Below, piece after piece: positions 36,829-39,301 of a stretch of 39,301 bases of DNA. Source of the DNA: a virus; IMG/VR virus record IMGVR_UViG_3300025096_002977, positions 1 through 39,301 of that record; one strand, given 5' to 3'. The stretch's first letter is position 1. Every line of letters starts with the position of its first letter. The notes beneath the pieces are model-generated. The model saw nothing but the letters and a program-made list of their open reading frames with translations, had not been told where the DNA came from and made no database searches. The translations under genes and the position numbers were made by a program.

Positions 36829-37830
36829 TACTTTTCTATCTATTTTAATATCTAATTTTACAGGTTCATCTAAGTCTCTGAGGTATTTAATACCTTTGTT
36901 GGTTATAGAGCGTTGTCCATCAATGCTCATGAGATTTTGTTTTTGTAAAAACATTTCAAAGTCTTTTTGTACCGCAGTCTTGGTGAGCATGAGAGTTGCA
37001 GCGATCTTGGTGAGAGTGCAGCTACCGTTCTCTTGCAACACACGGAGAAGGCGTATCTCGATCTCATTCAAGCCAAGAGGGTTGATACTGAGCATCTTCT
37101 TAAAGTAGCACCAATCTTTATTCGTAAAGGGGATGCTGTCGCTGCTTTCCAACGCACCGGACATTATCTTGCCCTTGATGTAGCTCACAATGTCGGTAGC
37201 AGCCTTTTTAGCAGCGCGAGCGTTACCACGGAGAGTTGATGCGATATCGGGGAGAACGCCACCTTGGAAGTTCACCTTCTTTAACGAGAGAGCAACGATA
37301 GCTCCAAGCTCATCATAATTATAATCCTCAAGATCAATGCGAGTACAACGATCTTGCAAGGCGTGGAAAAGCTTATCAGCTTCAGTCGTAGCGAACATGA
37401 AGGTATGACGCTTAAAATCAATATCAATTACATAATCTCCATAAGTAAAGCGATTACGATTCTCGTCGTTGGGGTTAAGCATCGTAAGCATACCCATTGT
37501 TACGTCCTTGGGAAGCTCGCTCGCCTCATCAAAGATAAGCGTGAAGTGAGTGTTATCAGCTTGGAGAGCCAACATTTGTTGGCAAAATCCTTTAAGGTTT
37601 TTAATACCCGCGCAGTTGACAGTGTAGCTTGGCTTGTGCTTGTCGGCCCCTCTGAGCTTGAGAAGCTTCGCGGTTTCTTCTGCCATCAACGTCTTGCCGC
37701 AACCCTTGGGCGCAATGAACAAGAGGTGAGGTAAAATGTATGAAGAATTAAAATTTTTAATATAAAAACTTAATTTCTTTTTAGCCTTTGCTTGGCCTAT
37801 AACTTTTGGGAACATAACTGATTCGGACAT
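36820..37830 (-). CDS. RuvB-like AAA+ ATPase
   Basis: 336 residues. Walker A APKGCGKT (40-47), Walker B LIFDEASEL (98-106), sensor-1 FMFATTEADKL and the arginine-finger site ALQDRC (157-162). The C-terminal winged helix (LGLNEIEIRLLRVLQENG ... LTKIAATLMLTKTAVQKDFE ... ITNKGIKYL) is RuvB-like. RuvB drives Holliday junction branch migration with RuvA. No RuvA or RuvC seen; phage homologues may act alone. Flanked by the two repeat clusters, so a role in replication initiation or recombination is attractive. Confidence 0.85.
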   Translation of the reverse strand: MSESVMFPKVIGQAKAKKKLSFYIKNFNSSYILPHLLFIAPKGCGKTLMAEETAKLLKLRGADKHKPSYTVNCAGIKNLKGFCQQMLALQADNTHFTLIFDEASELPKDVTMGMLTMLNPNDENRNRFTYGDYVIDIDFKRHTFMFATTEADKLFHALQDRCTRIDLEDYNYDELGAIVALSLKKVNFQGGVLPDIASTLRGNARAAKKAATDIVSYIKGKIMSGALESSDSIPFTNKDWCYFKKMLSINPLGLNEIEIRLLRVLQENGSCTLTKIAATLMLTKTAVQKDFEMFLQKQNLMSIDGQRSITNKGIKYLRDLDEPVKLDIKIDRKVLS

Positions 37831-37839
37831 GATTCTTCT

Positions 37840-37867
37840 ATTATATGGATTTATAAGATTGAGTCAA
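37840..37867 (-). promoter_or_regulatory. Leaderless promoter of RuvB-like gene
   Basis: TTGACT-N16-TATAAT, ATG at +4 (37830). Confidence 0.72.
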
Positions 37868-37878
37868 GAATTATTTAA

Positions 37879-38136
37879 TTAAAAATCTACTAATAAATCT
37901 TCCTCCTCTTTTTCTTCGTCATTCTTAACGAATACACTTTCTTGCTTCACGGCGTTAACGGTGGTGCTATTAGAAGTGACCTTGCTTCCGTTAAGTCCAA
38001 GAGCCTCTACAAACTTCCGAGACACCATTACTGATGCGGTGGGTTTTAATACTTGATTGAGGGCGTGGAGCGAAATGGTGACAAAGCTTGTTGCTCCTTT
38101 TGTTTTTCCTCTCCCTCTTCCTTTTGTCGCTGGCAT
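37879..38136 (-). CDS. Small DNA-binding-like protein
   Basis: 85 residues: MPATKGRGRGKTKGATSFVT (basic glycine-rich), then ISLHALNQVLKPTASVMVSR and an acidic tail (NDEEKEEEDLLVDF). The mix of basic start and acidic end resembles small phage single-strand or nucleoid-binding proteins, but no fold is recognised. The ATG is exactly at the predicted start of TTGACC-N17-TACTAT. Confidence 0.6.
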   Translation of the reverse strand: MPATKGRGRGKTKGATSFVTISLHALNQVLKPTASVMVSRKFVEALGLNGSKVTSNSTTVNAVKQESVFVKNDEEKEEEDLLVDF

Positions 38137-38142
38137 TTAGAA

Positions 38143-38171
38143 ATAGTAATACTTTTATAAGTATTGGTCAA
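38143..38171 (-). promoter_or_regulatory. Leaderless promoter
   Basis: TTGACC-N17-TACTAT, ATG at +1 (38136). Confidence 0.68.
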
Positions 38172-38196
38172 GGAATATTTTTAATTAAATAGTAAT

Positions 38197-38227
38197 AAAA
38201 AGAAAAGCCCCCTCATTGCGAGGGGGC
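38197..38227 (-). terminator. Intrinsic terminator
   Basis: GCCCCCTC-GCAAT-GAGGGGGC then TTTTCTTTTT on the minus strand; ends the 38528 gene. Confidence 0.87.
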
Positions 38228-38258
38228 GTAAGGTCGTAAGCGAATGGCTTACTTTATG

Positions 38259-38528
38259 TTAAATGTTATTATTAATAATCTCTCTTAATTTTTTACCGTC
38301 AGTTGGTATTGCTCTATAGTCTTTCTTAGGTTCCCAACTGTCGTCTTCCGCTAAGATGCGGGTGGCTTTAGCAAGCTCAAGGTGCGTGCGTTCGTTCCCG
38401 TGAGGGTTCTCAATCACTTCTAATTGCTTCCATTCGGTAAGCTCCCAGAATACTTCGTGCCACGCAGCTTCATAGCGGTGAGCCATGATCCGGCGGAACT
38501 CTTGAGATTTTTTGGATATTCTTGGCAT
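38259..38528 (-). CDS. Small hypothetical protein near repeat cluster
   Basis: 89 residues: MPRISKKSQEFRRIMAHRYE, tryptophan-containing AWHEVFWELTEWKQLEV, then helical acidic. Followed by the terminator at 38207-38227. Its promoter lies inside the edge of the right repeat cluster. Function unknown. Confidence 0.62.
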   Translation of the reverse strand: MPRISKKSQEFRRIMAHRYEAAWHEVFWELTEWKQLEVIENPHGNERTHLELAKATRILAEDDSWEPKKDYRAIPTDGKKLREIINNNI

Positions 38529-38539
38529 AACGCTACTTA

Positions 38540-38567
38540 TAATTACACTTTAATATTTTCGGGTCAA
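38540..38567 (-). promoter_or_regulatory. Probable promoter, -10 ambiguous
   Basis: TTGACC with TAATTA after 16 bp (leader 5 nt), or TATAAG after 20 bp (leader 1 nt). Confidence 0.45.
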
Positions 38568-38595
38568 CAATATTTTATTCTTACTAAACTTCGAC

Positions 38596-39269
38596 GTGTT
38601 GTAGTTCCTTGTAATAATTAAACTAGTGCGTTCGACGTGTTGTAGTTCCTTATTATAATTAAACAAGTTCCTTGAGCGTGTTGTAGTTTCTTACCGTAGA
38701 TCATTTGCGTGTTATAGTTCCTTTATTTTTAAATATTTATTTATATTTATTCGTTTCTCAATCGCAATTAACCGTGTTGTTGCTCCTATATTTGATTAAA
38801 TGTCATTCTTATATGCGAAGAGTACACGTATGTGTTATTGTCCCTTTTTATTTATTATTAATTATTAATATTTATTTATATTTTAAAGATGTGTTGTTAT
38901 TCCTAATGATTATAATTCACCTTAATACAAGATTAGTGTTGTTGTTCCTTATGATAATTAAGAAAGGATGCCAATCGGTGTTATAGTTCCTTTATTTATT
39001 ACTAATTATTAATATTTAATCAACAGTATACGGCCCGTGTTGTAGTACCTCCTTATTTAATTAAAAATCATTTGCATTTGGGGTTTCTAAAAAACTTATT
39101 ATTTATTATTATTTATTTAAAATCATTATTAATCATTATTAATCATTATTATTTAGTCAAAAGTCATTCACAAATATATGATCGATTAATTTGAGTGTTG
39201 TTGTCCCTTATTTCGCAAAATATCATTCGCTTTTTTCATCAATGGCGTACTTGGTGTTGTAGTACCTTA
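38596..39269 (+). repeat. Degenerate 15-bp repeat cluster, right
   Basis: Twelve copies at 38596, 38637, 38678, 38709, 38774, 38832, 38891, 38936, 38978, 39037, 39195 and 39254; frequent pitches 41-45 and 58-59. Same consensus and orientation as the left cluster. AT-rich spacers contain TTATTTATTATTAATT-like runs. May continue beyond the right edge. Confidence 0.9.
39121..39150. repeat. Tandem AATCATTATT x3
   Basis: Three perfect 10-bp copies in the only long gap of the right cluster; could act as an AT-rich unwinding element. Confidence 0.8.
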
Positions 39270-39301
39270 TTGTTTTAACAGTATATAAAATTTATAAAGT
39301 A

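Noticed and set aside
36085-39269. A CRISPR array
   Set aside because: Repeats are only about 15 bp, degenerate and irregularly spaced, with no cas genes; spacers are low-complexity AT-rich DNA.

Overview
The window is a stretch of a large, AT-rich double-stranded DNA phage genome. Evidence: terminase large subunit, portal, a phage sigma factor, PhoH, a holin/lipoprotein/endolysin set, and dozens of tiny genes. Almost every gene is on the minus strand, so transcription runs right to left. No capsid or tail gene is present; those must lie outside the window. A Gram-negative host is suggested by a lipobox lipoprotein, a Sec-exported SleB-type endolysin and three sigma54-like promoter elements. 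I cannot name the host.

Layout. 1-4768: surface-glycan genes (partial glycosyltransferase-like protein, radical SAM, sulfotransferase, GT25, GT-B enzyme). 4771-5695: probable lysis module. 5696-12450: FtsZ/tubulin-like GTPase, portal, terminase, zinc-finger/ERCC4 nuclease, second sulfotransferase. 12452-15611: unknown protein, sigma factor, zinc ribbon, PhoH. 15621-22244: a tightly packed sugar operon (RmlA, GT92-like, RmlD-like, LicD, a cytidylyltransferase-methyltransferase fusion, GT2, RmlB). 22300-34800: an early-type region of many small genes with their own promoters, plus an endolysin, a SprT-like protease, a GP88-family protein and a large gene-free block that looks like a structured RNA. 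34950-39301: a DUF932 protein and a RuvB-like AAA+ ATPase block flanked by two clusters of a degenerate 15-bp repeat in AT-rich DNA, a candidate replication or regulatory region.

The most notable features are regulatory. (1) At least two dozen promoters have a -35 and -10 spaced 16-17 bp and a start codon only 6-9 nt after the -10, so the mRNAs should be leaderless (0-3 nt leaders); this rule also corrects several gene starts. (2) A TTATTCACA site lies upstream of about ten of them at -42, -53 or -62, i.e. in helical phase. (3) Three other promoters carry an identical palindromic operator 8 bp upstream of the -10. (4) Three copies of a ~120-bp divergent cassette carry a perfect-looking sigma54 promoter core on the plus strand, followed about 50 nt later by an intrinsic terminator, predicting a family of ~50-nt RNAs. 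(5) A ~780-nt RNA with its own promoter and many hairpins sits at about 29600-30385. (6) About 21 copies of GTGTTGTAGTTCCTTA-like repeats flank the RuvB-like module.

Working together, the sugar operon appears to make a dTDP-6-deoxyhexose and a CDP-activated, possibly methylated alcohol phosphate, with glycosyltransferases, LicD and two sulfotransferases to assemble and decorate a glycan on the virion or host surface. All functional calls come from motifs read by eye; no database search was run.
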